Source: an uncultured beta proteobacterium
Lineage (GTDB): Bacteria > Pseudomonadota > Gammaproteobacteria > Burkholderiales > Burkholderiaceae_C
Assembly (NCBI GenBank): GCA_903838565.1
Contig: CAILZB010000096.1
Coordinates: 1-62,393, forward strand
Direction of reading: 5' to 3'
DNA: 62,393 bases
Shown: positions 36,603-45,305 of the stretch, piece by piece
Position numbering within the stretch: position 1 is the first letter of the stretch
How the letters are laid out: the number at the start of each line of letters is the position of its first letter
Notes under the pieces: model-generated
The model's database searches: none
What the model was told of the DNA's origin: nothing
What the model saw: the letters and a program-made list of their open reading frames with translations, nothing else
Program-made: the position numbers and the translations under genes

Positions 36603-37389
36603 TTTCTTCGATGGCCGCTTCGGGCGGCGTTTCGATAAAGCTGTCGGCAAAGGTGAAGTAGAGCGAGGTGAAGAACAACGCCATCACCAGCATGGCCGCT
36701 GGCATCACGGCGGCGGCTGCGGCCTCGGCGCTGGCGATCATGGTGACGGCGCTGATGGTGAGCACGATCACGACCATGAAGACGGCAAACCAGATCAGTC
36801 CGAACACGAGGTAGGCGCCCAGATTGCGAACGCAGGCGACGAAGCTGAAGAACAGCGCTTTCAGCGGCGGAATTCCATGCCAGTGCACCAGCGCCGGCGC
36901 GTGCCAGAACAGCAGCGACAGCGGCAGATTCAATCCCATCGCCAGCCACATGGCACCCTGGAAGTCGCCCTGATTCAGGGTCTCGCGCGTGATCGAGCCG
37001 CCGTCGAGATAGAACTTCGCGAACTGGCCACCGTCGACCAGGGCGGACGCGCCCATGATGCACAGGAAGCTCAGCGCGTACAGCGCGCCCAGGATCAAAA
37101 TGGCGCGCGACTCCTGGCGTCCGGCGCGCAAGGCGCTGGCCAGAATCCACGGCATGGGAAACTTGCCCTTGCTGGTCTCCTGCGTTGCCGCCATGAAACC
37201 CAAAGTGGCGGCGGGAAGCAGACCCAGCACCAGCGCGCTGCCGATGTAGGGGATCATGCTCACGATCGTCATCACCGCGATGAACATGAAGAACAGACCG
37301 GTCAAAGCCATCGGCTGCTGGAAGAAGGTGCGCACGCCGAGCTTGACCCATTGCACACCGGTGCGGGCGGGAACGATATTCAGTTTCAT
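36595..37389 (-). CDS. BPSS1780-family membrane protein
   Basis: A 264-residue polytopic membrane protein with about six helices. It opens KLNIVPARTGVQWVKLGVRTFFQQP, the hallmark of the BPSS1780 family, known only from beta- and some gammaproteobacteria and functionally uncharacterised. Its start overlaps the homoserine kinase stop by four bases, so expression is tied to threonine synthesis, an arrangement common in Burkholderiales. A role as a permease or membrane organiser is speculation. Confidence 0.85.
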   Translation of the reverse strand: MKLNIVPARTGVQWVKLGVRTFFQQPMALTGLFFMFIAVMTIVSMIPYIGSALVLGLLPAATLGFMAATQETSKGKFPMPWILASALRAGRQESRAILILGALYALSFLCIMGASALVDGGQFAKFYLDGGSITRETLNQGDFQGAMWLAMGLNLPLSLLFWHAPALVHWHGIPPLKALFFSFVACVRNLGAYLVFGLIWFAVFMVVIVLTISAVTMIASAEAAAAAVMPAAMLVMALFFTSLYFTFADSFIETPPEAAIEEIT

Positions 37390-38381
37390 GGGGTTTCAGC
37401 AGTGGGGTGGGCGAACACGTCGAGTGTGACAGGGTGTGCCGCACGTTCGCGCAAGATATTCTCAAACTGACCCGGATTGTGGGCTTGCAGCAGTTGCGCG
37501 TCGCGCGGCAAATGGAAGTCCCACAGGCGCGAGAGCCAGAAGCGCAAGGCCGCCGCGCGCAGCATCGCCGGCAGCAGCTGGCGCTCGGTTCGCGTCAATG
37601 CGCGCACCTGAGCGTAGGCCTGCAGCAGCGCGGCAAAGCGTACCGCATCGGGTGCTGCTGTCTGCGGGTCCATGGTCCAGTCGTTCAGGCACACGGCGAG
37701 GTCGAACAGCCAGCTGTCGACGCCGGCGAAATAGAAGTCGAAGACGCCGGTCAACTGTTCACCCTCGAACAGGGCGTTGTCGCGGAACAGATCCGCGTGG
37801 ATGGGGCCGCGTGGCAGCGCCGCATAGGCCGACGAGGCGGCGACATGGTTCTGGTAGGCCAGTTCGCTGCGGATCAGTGCGCTTTGCGTCGCGTCCAGAA
37901 AGGGCTGCACCACCGGCACGGTGGCGTTCCACCAGTCCAGGCCGCGCAGGTTGGGCAGGCTTTCATCGAAGTCGCGGCCCTCCCGATGCAGTTGCGCCAG
38001 CGTGGCTCCAAGCGCTGCGCAGTGTGCCGGCGTCGGCGCCAGTTGGCTCCTTCCCGGCAGTCGGTTCACCACGGCCGCTGGTTTCCCCTGCACCGTGTGC
38101 AGGATTTGCCCCAAGGCGTTGGCCATGGGCTGCGGCACCGGCAGTCCGCGCTGCGCGAGGTGGCGCATCAGATTCAGATAAAAAGGCAGTTGCTCGGCAC
38201 TCAGGCGCTCGAACAGCGTGAGCACGTAGTGGGCCACAGCGCCGTCGCGCTCGGCGCTGACGAAATAGTTGGTGTTTTCGATGCCGCCGGAACTGCCCTC
38301 CATCGACTGCAGTTCGCCCAGAGACAACTGGTGCAGGAGCTCCTGCGCTTGGGAAAAGCTGACTTCGGTATAGACGGCCAT
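37386..38381 (-). CDS. thrB: Homoserine kinase (ThrB-like, choline-kinase fold)
   Basis: Phosphorylates homoserine on the way to threonine. It has 331 residues and belongs to the type II family, with an aminoglycoside-phosphotransferase fold and not the GHMP fold. Features: YTEVSFSQAQELLHQLSLGEL at the start, SMEGSSGGIENTNYFV as the nucleotide loop, GPIHADLFRDNALFEG as the catalytic loop, and TGVFDFYFAGVDSWLFDLAVCLNDW as the Mg2+ motif. Its start lies about 100 bases upstream of a divergent-free region with a possible promoter. It is coupled to the BPSS1780 gene. Confidence 0.95.
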   Translation of the reverse strand: MAVYTEVSFSQAQELLHQLSLGELQSMEGSSGGIENTNYFVSAERDGAVAHYVLTLFERLSAEQLPFYLNLMRHLAQRGLPVPQPMANALGQILHTVQGKPAAVVNRLPGRSQLAPTPAHCAALGATLAQLHREGRDFDESLPNLRGLDWWNATVPVVQPFLDATQSALIRSELAYQNHVAASSAYAALPRGPIHADLFRDNALFEGEQLTGVFDFYFAGVDSWLFDLAVCLNDWTMDPQTAAPDAVRFAALLQAYAQVRALTRTERQLLPAMLRAAALRFWLSRLWDFHLPRDAQLLQAHNPGQFENILRERAAHPVTLDVFAHPTAETP

Positions 38382-38481
38382 GGTTCAGTGAAGGGTTTCG
38401 CGCGGGAATGATTTGCCGGCGTGGAGCGAAGCATGGCACAGCGAAAGGGGCTGCGCATGCATCTGGTGGATTGTAGGTGAG

Positions 38482-39456
38482 CTAGGTTGGGGCCGACCGC
38501 GAAAACTGGACCGGCGTCTGGCCGCTCCAGCGCCGGAACGCCCTGGAGAAAGCATTTTCATCGGAGAACCCCAGTTGCTCGCCAACCTGTGCCGATGCCT
38601 GCCCCCGTCGCAGGGCCTGGGCCGCCAGCTCAAACAGCAGGGCCTCGCGCAGGCCCTTGAAAGAAATGGCCTCGGACGCGAGCTTGCGGTTCAGATGGCG
38701 CCCGCTCATTCCCAGTTGCTCTGCGATGCGTTCCTTGCCCCAGCGCGGCTGCTTGCGAATCAGCTGTTGCACCCGAGACGAGACGCTGTCCTGCTGCAGC
38801 GAGGCCAGCATTTCGTCGGCCAGTTGGCGCAGCTGCAGGTGCAGTGCCGCTCCGGCCTGGATCAGGCCCAGGCTCAACGCCGAGCTGTCCATGCGCACGC
38901 CGTTGAAGTCCTGATCGAAACGCACCGGGCACAGCAGGAATTGCCGGTATTGCTCGGGCAGGGCACGCGGCGAATGCCTGAACAGGACTTCAACCGGCGC
39001 GAAGCGCTCGTTCGTCATCCAGCGCGCCAGGCTCACGACACAGCCCAGTGCCGCTTCCACCCGCTGCTCGCGGCACACTGTGTATTCGGGTCGGTAGTGC
39101 AGGGCGACGGAGCCGGCATCGGTTATGGTTTCAAAGCGTGCCATGTCGCCGATGATGGGCGCGTATTCGCTCAGCACTTCGAGCGCGTCGCCCAGGGTAT
39201 CGCAGCTCAGCAACAGCAGGCCCACGATGTCCAGATGCCCGGCCTGCAGGTCGGCACCCAGGCGCAGCGCCAGCAGCGGATCGGTCGAGGCTGCGCACAG
39301 CGCCGCCCACAGGGCATCCTGCTGCCGCGAAGCCACCCGGCGATTCCCCTGCGCCGCTGCCTGTTCAAGTTGCGCAGGGACTTCAACTCCCTGGCGCCGG
39401 GCGGCTTCAAGCACCCCCAGGGTGAAGCGGGAGGTGACGCTGAATGGATCTGGCAT
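38482..39456 (-). CDS. AraC-family transcriptional regulator
   Basis: A 324-residue regulator with an N-terminal Arabinose_bd-type ligand domain (about 20-210) and a C-terminal AraC helix-turn-helix pair (about 230-320). The DNA-binding part includes RWGKERIAEQLGMSGRHLNRKL and QVGEQLGFSDENAFSRAFRRW, ending GQTPVQFSRS. It is transcribed away from the BASS-SDR-cytochrome-MFS operon across 155 bases, so it is the likely regulator of that operon. The inducer is unknown. The ligand domain type is shared by OruR/ArgR-like and hydrocarbon regulators. Confidence 0.9.
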   Translation of the reverse strand: MPDPFSVTSRFTLGVLEAARRQGVEVPAQLEQAAAQGNRRVASRQQDALWAALCAASTDPLLALRLGADLQAGHLDIVGLLLLSCDTLGDALEVLSEYAPIIGDMARFETITDAGSVALHYRPEYTVCREQRVEAALGCVVSLARWMTNERFAPVEVLFRHSPRALPEQYRQFLLCPVRFDQDFNGVRMDSSALSLGLIQAGAALHLQLRQLADEMLASLQQDSVSSRVQQLIRKQPRWGKERIAEQLGMSGRHLNRKLASEAISFKGLREALLFELAAQALRRGQASAQVGEQLGFSDENAFSRAFRRWSGQTPVQFSRSAPT

Positions 39457-39611
39457 GGATGGGTGAAGGGTGAATGTCCCCGATTGAGGGGCAAATGTCC
39501 CGCAAGGTAGGTGACGCAGGGCTCAGTATCCATTATGGTTCGGCACAAACAAAGGATCTGCAGGCCCTGTCGACGGCCGACGCCTGCAAGACCCTAAAAA
39601 GGAGACAAGAT
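39457..39611. promoter_or_regulatory. Divergent intergenic region, AraC regulator / BASS operon
   Basis: 155 bases separate the two start codons. AAAAGGAGA precedes the BASS start. Probable promoters and the AraC operator must be here or within the first codons, but I could not pick out a convincing -35/-10 pair or a direct repeat by eye. Confidence 0.45.
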
Positions 39612-40538
39612 ATGGCGCCCATCGATCAGGTGCATTTAAGTTTTAGCCCGCAGACCCTGGCACTGCTCAATAGCGTGCTGGGACTGGTGATGTTCGGCGT
39701 CGCGCTGGAGCTCAAGGTGGACGACTTTCGCCTCGCGCTCAAGTCGCCCAAGGCGCTGGCGCTGGGCCTGTTCGGCCACCATGTGCTGTTTCCGGCGATG
39801 ACCTACGTGCTGATCTGGGTGCTGCAGCCGCTGCCCAGCATCGCGCTGGGAATGATCCTGGTGTCGTCCTGTCCTGCGGGGCACATCTCCAATTTCCTGG
39901 TGCATTACGCGCGCGGCAACACCGCCTTGTCGGTGAGCGTGAGCGCGCTGTCCACGGTGGCGGCGCTGGTGATGACGCCGTTGAACTTCGCCTTCTGGGG
40001 GAATCTGCATCCGATCACGCGTGGCCTGATGCAGCAGGTGGCCATGAGCCCGTGGGAGATGCTGGAGGTGATCGTGCTGCTGCTTGGCCTGCCGCTGGTG
40101 CTGGGCATGTGGGTGGCGGCGCGCTTTCCGGCCTTTGCGGCGCGGGTGCGCCGGCCGATGAAGTGGTTGTCGCTGCTGATCCTGCTGGGTTTCATCGTCG
40201 GCGCGCTGGCAGCCAACTTGCAGCACTTTCTCGCCTATATCAATTTTGTCGTGTTCGTGGTCTTCATCCACAACCTGCTTGCGCTGGCCACGGGCTACGG
40301 ATTGTCCACGGCGCTGGGCTTGCCCGAGCGCGATAGAAGAGCGATCACCTTCGAGATGGGCATACAGAACTCCGGGCTGGGCCTGATCCTGATCTTCAAC
40401 TTCTTCAACGGCCTGGGCGGCATGGCGATCGTGACCGCGTGGTGGGGCATCTGGCACATCGTCGCTGGCATGACGCTGGCGACCTGGTGGAAGCGGCGTG
40501 ATCCGCTGGGCGTTGCCGCAGCTGAGGGAAGGGCATGA
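39612..40538 (+). CDS. Bile acid:sodium symporter (BASS/SBF) family transporter
   Basis: A 308-residue ten-helix transporter. Family features are NSVLGLVMFGVALELKVDDF in the first helices, SSCPAGHISNFLVHYARGN (the BASS Na+-site region) and EMGIQNSGLGLILIFNFF in the last part. Members import organic anions such as steroids, pantoate or other acids with Na+. ATG 39612 with AAAAGGAGA is clear. The last four bases overlap the start of the SDR gene. It is first of the four-gene operon and is the presumed uptake step. Confidence 0.92.
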   Translation: MAPIDQVHLSFSPQTLALLNSVLGLVMFGVALELKVDDFRLALKSPKALALGLFGHHVLFPAMTYVLIWVLQPLPSIALGMILVSSCPAGHISNFLVHYARGNTALSVSVSALSTVAALVMTPLNFAFWGNLHPITRGLMQQVAMSPWEMLEVIVLLLGLPLVLGMWVAARFPAFAARVRRPMKWLSLLILLGFIVGALAANLQHFLAYINFVVFVVFIHNLLALATGYGLSTALGLPERDRRAITFEMGIQNSGLGLILIFNFFNGLGGMAIVTAWWGIWHIVAGMTLATWWKRRDPLGVAAAEGRA

Positions 40539-41503
40539 CGCAGCGCCGCATTCTGATCACGGGCGCCGGCGGCTATCTGGGCCGACAACTGGTCGAGCGC
40601 CTGGCCGCTCTGGAGGGCGAAGCGCGGCCAGGCAGCATCGTGGCGCACGACATTCGCGAACCCGAGCAGCGGCTCGCCGGCGTCGAGTACCAGGTGGCCG
40701 ACATCCGTTCGCCTGAGATCGCGGATCTGATCGCGCGGCATCGAATCGACTGCGTGGTGCATCTGGCGTGCATCGTCACGCCGGGCAAGAACAGCCGGCG
40801 CGAGTTCGAGTACGACGTCGACGTGAACGGCACGCGCAATGTGCTCGAAGCCTGCGTGCGCCACGGCGTGGGGCGCATCGTGGTCTCGTCCAGCGGCGCA
40901 GCCTATGGCTACCACGCGGACAACGCCGCCTGGTTGACCGAGGACATGGCGCTGCGCGGCAACGAGGCTTTCGCCTATTCGCACCACAAGCGCCTGGTGG
41001 AAGAGATGCTGGCTAAATACCGCTTGCAGCATCCGACGCTGGAACAGGTGGTGCTGCGCATCGGCACCATCCTGGGCCCGACGGTGCGCAACCAGATCAC
41101 CGACATGTTCGAGAAGCCGCGCCCGCTGGCGATTGCCGGCGCCGACAGTCCCTTTGTGTTCATCTGGGATCAGGACGTGGTGGCGATCCTGCTGCGTGCG
41201 GTTGACGCTGCGCCTGCGGGTATCTTCAACGTCGCCGGCGACGGCGCGCTCACCATCCACGAAATTGCGCAGCGCATGGGCAAGCGCTGCCGCGTGCTGC
41301 CGGCCTGGCTGCTGCAGGCGGCGCTGGCCGCATTGAAGCCGCTGGGCTTGACGCAGTACGGCCCGGAGCAGATCGACTTTCTGCGCTACCGGCCGGTGCT
41401 GCTCAACACGCGGCTCAAGACCGTGTTCGGCTACCAGCCGCAACTGACGTCGCAACAGGTGTTCGATCTGTATTGGGCGGAGCGCAACCGGAGACCGACA
41501 TGA
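40535..41503 (+). CDS. NAD-dependent epimerase/dehydratase-type extended SDR
   Basis: A 322-residue extended SDR. The coenzyme motif is LITGAGGYLGRQLVERL and the active site reads SSSGAAYGYH with YSHHKRLVEE as YxxxK. Acidic DIRSPEIADL follows strand 3. Relatives act as sugar-nucleotide epimerases or 3-beta-hydroxysteroid-like dehydrogenases; the nearby BASS transporter makes an alcohol- or steroid-like substrate conceivable, but that is inference. It overlaps its upstream neighbour by 4 bases and its downstream neighbour by 4 bases. Confidence 0.85.
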   Translation: MTQRRILITGAGGYLGRQLVERLAALEGEARPGSIVAHDIREPEQRLAGVEYQVADIRSPEIADLIARHRIDCVVHLACIVTPGKNSRREFEYDVDVNGTRNVLEACVRHGVGRIVVSSSGAAYGYHADNAAWLTEDMALRGNEAFAYSHHKRLVEEMLAKYRLQHPTLEQVVLRIGTILGPTVRNQITDMFEKPRPLAIAGADSPFVFIWDQDVVAILLRAVDAAPAGIFNVAGDGALTIHEIAQRMGKRCRVLPAWLLQAALAALKPLGLTQYGPEQIDFLRYRPVLLNTRLKTVFGYQPQLTSQQVFDLYWAERNRRPT

Positions 41504-43320
41504 AAAACGCCTCGATCCGTCATGTGCTGCGACGAGGTGCTTGCTGCGCCGGCGCCGTCGTACTAGCCGCTTTCGCACTGCCGTCACCTGCGCTGAACCT
41601 GAGCGTGTCCGCACCCGACGGCCAGCCGCTGGGTCTGGTGATGGTGACGCGCTCGCCCGTCAAACCGGCGCTGGTCGACACCTCGGACCACGGCTATCCC
41701 GCTTCCGGAAAACCACAGCAGGCGCTGTTCGAGACCACGCGCTTCACCGACCAGCGCGGCGCGGTGCAACTGCCCGACGCCGCGGGCGAATTCCGCCTGC
41801 GCCTGCGCAAGCCGGGCTTCAAGGATCTCAACGTCGCATCGAGCGATCTGGGCAGCGCCAGTGTGCTCAAGCTGGTCCCCGAGACCGACCCCAAAGCGCT
41901 GGCCGAACAGCGACCCTCCAACGCCTGGATCGCGACCCTGGTCCAGGGCATTCCCGTCCCCGAACTGCGCAAGCAGTTCCTGCTGCACTGCGGCTTCTGT
42001 CACCAGCAGGGTTCGGCCTTTCTGCGTCGCGATCGGAGCGCGCAGGAATGGTCGGAGGCGATCCAGCGCATGCTGCGCTACGGCTCACGTCTGTCCAGCC
42101 AGGCGCAAAAGGAGCTTCCGGCCTTGCTGTCGGCGCACTGGACGGGCGTGAACGCCGACCCGGCTCGGGTGCCGCAGTCCACGCCCTGGACCGCGCCGCT
42201 GGAGCGCGCGACCATCCGCGAACTGCCGCTGGGCGACGCCTTCTCGCAGATGCACGACTTCCTGCTGCACTCCAACGGTTTCGTGTACGTGGGCGACAAC
42301 CTGCAGGACCGTCTGTACGAGGTCAATCCCGAGACCGGCGCCTACACCGTGTACAAGGTGCCGCCCGAGCCGGGCGACTCACTCGGCGGCCTGCTGGCTG
42401 GGCGATTGCGCGATTTTCCCAAGCATGAAACCTACCAGGGCATCCACTCGCTGGCCGAATCGAACAAGGACGGCCATATCTTCATCACGCCTTCTTACCA
42501 GCGGCGCCTGCTGGAGTTCGATCCCCAAACCAGGAGCTTCGTGGCGCACCCCATGGACAGCGGCTTTTATCCGCACACGGTGCGCATCGACGCAAAGGAC
42601 CGGGTCTGGTTCACGCTGGCGCTCTCGAATCAGGTCGCGATGTTCGACCGGACGACGTCGAAGTTCACGACCTACGACCTGCCGTTTCGTTCTTTCATGG
42701 AGCGGCTCACGGTCAAGCTCACGCCCTTCTTTTTCAAGCTCATAGGCTGGGGCATTCCGGTCACCAACTGGGTCAAGATCGACAGCGTTTCCACTGGCGT
42801 GCCGTTGCCCTACGGCATTGACATCACGCCCGACGGCATGGTGTGGATCGCGCGCCTGCACACGGACGAGATCGCCTCCATCCACCCGGACTCGGGCCAG
42901 GTGACGATGATCCCCACGCCCTTGCACGGTCCGCGGCGCTTGCGCAGTGACCGCGACGGCAACCTGTGGATCGTGATGTTCAACGAATCGGCGCTGCTGC
43001 GCTATGAACCTTCGAGCGGGAAGTTCACCACCTTCGATCTGCCGGTGATTCCCAAAGGCAGCGACACGCCTTATTCGCTCAACGTGGACCGCACGCGGCA
43101 TCAGGTCTGGGTCACGGGAACCAACTCGGATTCGGCGCAGCGCCTGGATATCGCCAGCGGCCAATGGCAGTTCTTTCCCTTGCCCCGCAAGGCCACCTTC
43201 ACCCGCGACGTGGAGTTCGGCGCCGACGGCCGCGTGTTCCTGTCCAGCGCCAGCTTTCCATCGTGGCACATCGAGGATGCACAGCCCACGCTGATCCAGC
43301 TCCAGCCGGGCAAGCCATGA
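41500..43320 (+). CDS. Secreted cytochrome c / streptogramin-lyase-like beta-propeller fusion
   Basis: A 606-residue exported protein. A signal peptide (AGAVVLAAFALPSPA) is followed by a carboxypeptidase-regulatory-like beta-sandwich about 30-130 (SVSAPDGQPLGLVMV, FRLRLRKPGFKDL), a c-type haem motif CGFCH at 164-168, and from about 255 a Vgb-like propeller with blades such as RLYEVNPETGAYTVYKVP, LLEFDPQTRSFVAHPMD, MFDRTTSKFTTYDLP and LLRYEPSSGKFTTFDLP. The combination suggests periplasmic redox chemistry on a bound substrate, with electrons passed to the haem. A single CxxCH is seen. Start is an ATGA overlap with the SDR gene. Confidence 0.82.
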   Translation: MKNASIRHVLRRGACCAGAVVLAAFALPSPALNLSVSAPDGQPLGLVMVTRSPVKPALVDTSDHGYPASGKPQQALFETTRFTDQRGAVQLPDAAGEFRLRLRKPGFKDLNVASSDLGSASVLKLVPETDPKALAEQRPSNAWIATLVQGIPVPELRKQFLLHCGFCHQQGSAFLRRDRSAQEWSEAIQRMLRYGSRLSSQAQKELPALLSAHWTGVNADPARVPQSTPWTAPLERATIRELPLGDAFSQMHDFLLHSNGFVYVGDNLQDRLYEVNPETGAYTVYKVPPEPGDSLGGLLAGRLRDFPKHETYQGIHSLAESNKDGHIFITPSYQRRLLEFDPQTRSFVAHPMDSGFYPHTVRIDAKDRVWFTLALSNQVAMFDRTTSKFTTYDLPFRSFMERLTVKLTPFFFKLIGWGIPVTNWVKIDSVSTGVPLPYGIDITPDGMVWIARLHTDEIASIHPDSGQVTMIPTPLHGPRRLRSDRDGNLWIVMFNESALLRYEPSSGKFTTFDLPVIPKGSDTPYSLNVDRTRHQVWVTGTNSDSAQRLDIASGQWQFFPLPRKATFTRDVEFGADGRVFLSSASFPSWHIEDAQPTLIQLQPGKP

Positions 43321-44510
43321 TCCGGCGCCACGGCTTGTTCTTGCTCTCGTGCCTGCTCGCCTTCACCGCGGGCCACATGTTCAACTACACCGTCATCCTG
43401 TACCTGCAGGAAAGCGTGGGCTCGGACCTGCTGTCGGGTATCGGCTTTGGCCTGGCCTTTGGCAGCTCGATCGTCTTCGGCTGGTTTGGCGGCGTGCTGT
43501 GCGACCGGGTGGCGCCGGGGCGCGTGATCCATGGGGCGCAGGCGCTGTTCCTGCTGGGCCTGGCCTGCATCGCCTGGGCAGACCATGGCGCTGCCTTGGA
43601 GTCGCGCCCGGCCTGGGTTTTGTTAGGCGCCTTCTTTGGCGGTCTGGCCTGGTCCTTCGTCGGGCCGGCGCGCCTCACGGCGCTGGCGCAGATGGCGTCG
43701 CCCCAGGAGCTGCGGCCCGCGACGATCGTGTTCAACCTGCAGGTGCTGGTAGGCTTCGGCCTGGCGCCGCTGCTGCTGGGCATCATCCGCTCCCACGCCG
43801 GCTGGGGCACGGTGCTGGTCGTTGCGGCTGCGGCTTTCGTGCTGTCGTCACTGCTGCTGTTGCCACTGAAGACCCACGCGAATCCCCGGCCATCGCAGAA
43901 CTCCATGCACGCCGACATTGCGCAAGGCTTTGCGGCGCTGGGCGCTACCCCTTTGTTGCGGCAACTGATGCTGGCGGCCGTGGTCGCCTACGCGATGACG
44001 GGGCCGTTGCAGATCCTCCTGCCCAAGCTGGCGCGAACGCAACTGGGACTGTCCGAGTCCGGCCGCGGCGCCTATCTGGGCCTGCTCGCCGTCTCGCTCA
44101 TCCTGGGTGGGGTGGCGGCGCTGGCGCTGGCCAGACGGCTGCACCACGGTCGCGCCATCTTCGCTGGCATCGTCATCGCTTGCACGCTCTTTGCCACACT
44201 GGCCGCCATCGAGGCTGCGGCGCTGTCGGCGCTGGTGCTCTGCGCCGTGGGCGTGCTCGGCGGCATGGTCATCAGCCTGGTGATTTCCGGCATCCAGACC
44301 CAGGCGCCCCCGCAGCTGCGCGGCCGCGTCATGGCGATGTATTCCATCACCTCGCAGGTCGTGCCCGCGCTGTCGGGCGTGGTCGCCGGTGTGGTCGTGG
44401 GCCGCCTCGGCGTGGTCTGGACCACGGCGCTGTGCGGCTCGGTGCTGGCGCTGGTGGCGCTGTTCGCCGCCTGGCGGCTGTCGGCGCTGCGCCGACACAG
44501 GTCTGAATAA
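43317..44510 (+). CDS. Major facilitator superfamily transporter
   Basis: A 397-residue polytopic protein with about 12 helices. It begins LFLLSCLLAFTAGHMFNYTV, and the cytoplasmic loop 2-3 has GGVLCDRVAPGRVIHG, a variant of the MFS signature. Late helices include IAGVV-like glycine-rich stretches (SGVVAGVVVGRLGVVW). It resembles enterobactin/EntS-like or drug-efflux MFS proteins. ATG 43317 overlaps the stop of the cytochrome-propeller gene by 4 bases; the longer open frame upstream is that gene's shadow. As last gene of the operon it may export a product or a toxic intermediate. Confidence 0.88.
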   Translation: MIRRHGLFLLSCLLAFTAGHMFNYTVILYLQESVGSDLLSGIGFGLAFGSSIVFGWFGGVLCDRVAPGRVIHGAQALFLLGLACIAWADHGAALESRPAWVLLGAFFGGLAWSFVGPARLTALAQMASPQELRPATIVFNLQVLVGFGLAPLLLGIIRSHAGWGTVLVVAAAAFVLSSLLLLPLKTHANPRPSQNSMHADIAQGFAALGATPLLRQLMLAAVVAYAMTGPLQILLPKLARTQLGLSESGRGAYLGLLAVSLILGGVAALALARRLHHGRAIFAGIVIACTLFATLAAIEAAALSALVLCAVGVLGGMVISLVISGIQTQAPPQLRGRVMAMYSITSQVVPALSGVVAGVVVGRLGVVWTTALCGSVLALVALFAAWRLSALRRHRSE

Positions 44511-44539
44511 CACCGACAATGGCGCATGTCGATGCGCGA

Positions 44540-44595
44540 ACTTTCATGCTTGGTGCGCATCGCGCCCCAAACCCATGAAAGTTCTTTCTTTCACG
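44540..44595. repeat. Palindromic intergenic element, copy 1
   Basis: Outer arms ACTTTCATG and CATGAAAGT (perfect, nine bases) enclose an inner palindromic core GGTGCGC-atc-GCGCCCC, and TTCTTTCTTTCAC follows. The same layout recurs at 53553, with most arm bases kept and the central loop changed. It lies 29 bases after the MFS stop and just before the gene at 44608. Confidence 0.75.
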
Positions 44596-44607
44596 TAAAG
44601 GAATGCC

Positions 44608-44850
44608 ATGAGCCGAGTGAATGAAACCTCCCGAAAAGAATGGGCCAGCAAGGTGCTGGCGCTGATCAAGGGCGGCAATATCAGTGCGGCCATCAGCCAG
44701 ATCAAGGTCGCGCCCAGCGTGAAGGATTTGAAGCAGCTGCAGGCCGCGCTCATCCTCGCCAAGCTCAAGCCCGCTCAACCGGCGGTGGACACCGTGATCG
44801 CCGATCAGGTTGACGCGTTGACCGCGCCGCGCCTGCACCGCTCGCCCTGA
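44608..44850 (+). CDS. Small conserved-looking protein of unknown function
   Basis: An 80-residue protein, VNETSRKEWASKVLALIKGG at the start, then NISAAISQIKVAPSVKDLKQLQAAL and a Pro-containing tail. It is predicted helical and soluble, with no domain I recognise. AAAGGA precedes the ATG. A palindromic element lies directly upstream, in what would be its 5' leader. A REP-like remnant follows its stop. Confidence 0.6.
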   Translation: MSRVNETSRKEWASKVLALIKGGNISAAISQIKVAPSVKDLKQLQAALILAKLKPAQPAVDTVIADQVDALTAPRLHRSP

Positions 44851-44887
44851 ATAATTGGAATCTGACCCCAATTATTTGCCAATTATT
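44850..44887. repeat. AT-rich inverted repeat (AATAATTGG / CCAATTATT)
   Basis: AATAATTGG, nine bases including TCTGACCCC, then CCAATTATT, with a further CCAATTATT three bases later. GGGGTCAGA-type cores with AATT ends are often seen near REP-associated transposase genes, so it may be a relic of such an element. It spans two convergent gene ends. Confidence 0.5.
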
Positions 44888-45197
44888 TGGAATACTCGCG
44901 CGTGATCTGCGCCACCTGCACCACGTAGGACTCGTACCAGCGCGCGCGACCCAGCTGCTGCGCCAGCACGTGTTCCGCGTGCGACTTCCAGGCGCGAATG
45001 CTTGACTCGTCGGGCCAATAGGACAGCGCCACTTCGTCGCGACCTTCGGTCACGGCCTGAAATTCCAGGCAGCCGAACTGGCTCAATGCCAGCTCGCGCA
45101 GGCGCGCCGCGACCGTGAGGTATTCATCGTCCAGCGTGCGCCCCCTGGCACGGAAGATCACGACAAAGCGGGGCCGGGGTGGTGGCAGTGAGTTCAT
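44883..45197 (-). CDS. Antibiotic biosynthesis monooxygenase (ABM) domain protein
   Basis: A 104-residue single-domain protein of the dimeric alpha-beta barrel type. RFVVIFRARGRTLDDEYLTV opens the domain; SQFGCLEFQAVTEGRDEVALSYW and SIRAWKSHAEHVLAQQLGRARWYESYVV follow, the usual ABM order. Members oxidise quinol-like substrates, degrade haem or only bind ligands. ATG 45197 fits the domain start; further in-frame ATGs lie 9 and 12 bases upstream. It is divergent from the MaoC-Pta gene. Confidence 0.8.
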   Translation of the reverse strand: MNSLPPPRPRFVVIFRARGRTLDDEYLTVAARLRELALSQFGCLEFQAVTEGRDEVALSYWPDESSIRAWKSHAEHVLAQQLGRARWYESYVVQVAQITREYSK

Positions 45198-45305
45198 CGC
45201 TGGCATCATAGGCGGCGCAGCGCTGCAGGTGCAGCGAACAAAAGACCTGACCAAGGTCAAGGTTCGTCACCGTGAAATCGATGCCTAGGGTTTACACTTA
45301 GACCC

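Noticed and set aside
42425..42745. Arg/Ser-rich frame within the cytochrome-propeller gene
   Set aside because: Out-of-frame shadow of the real gene.
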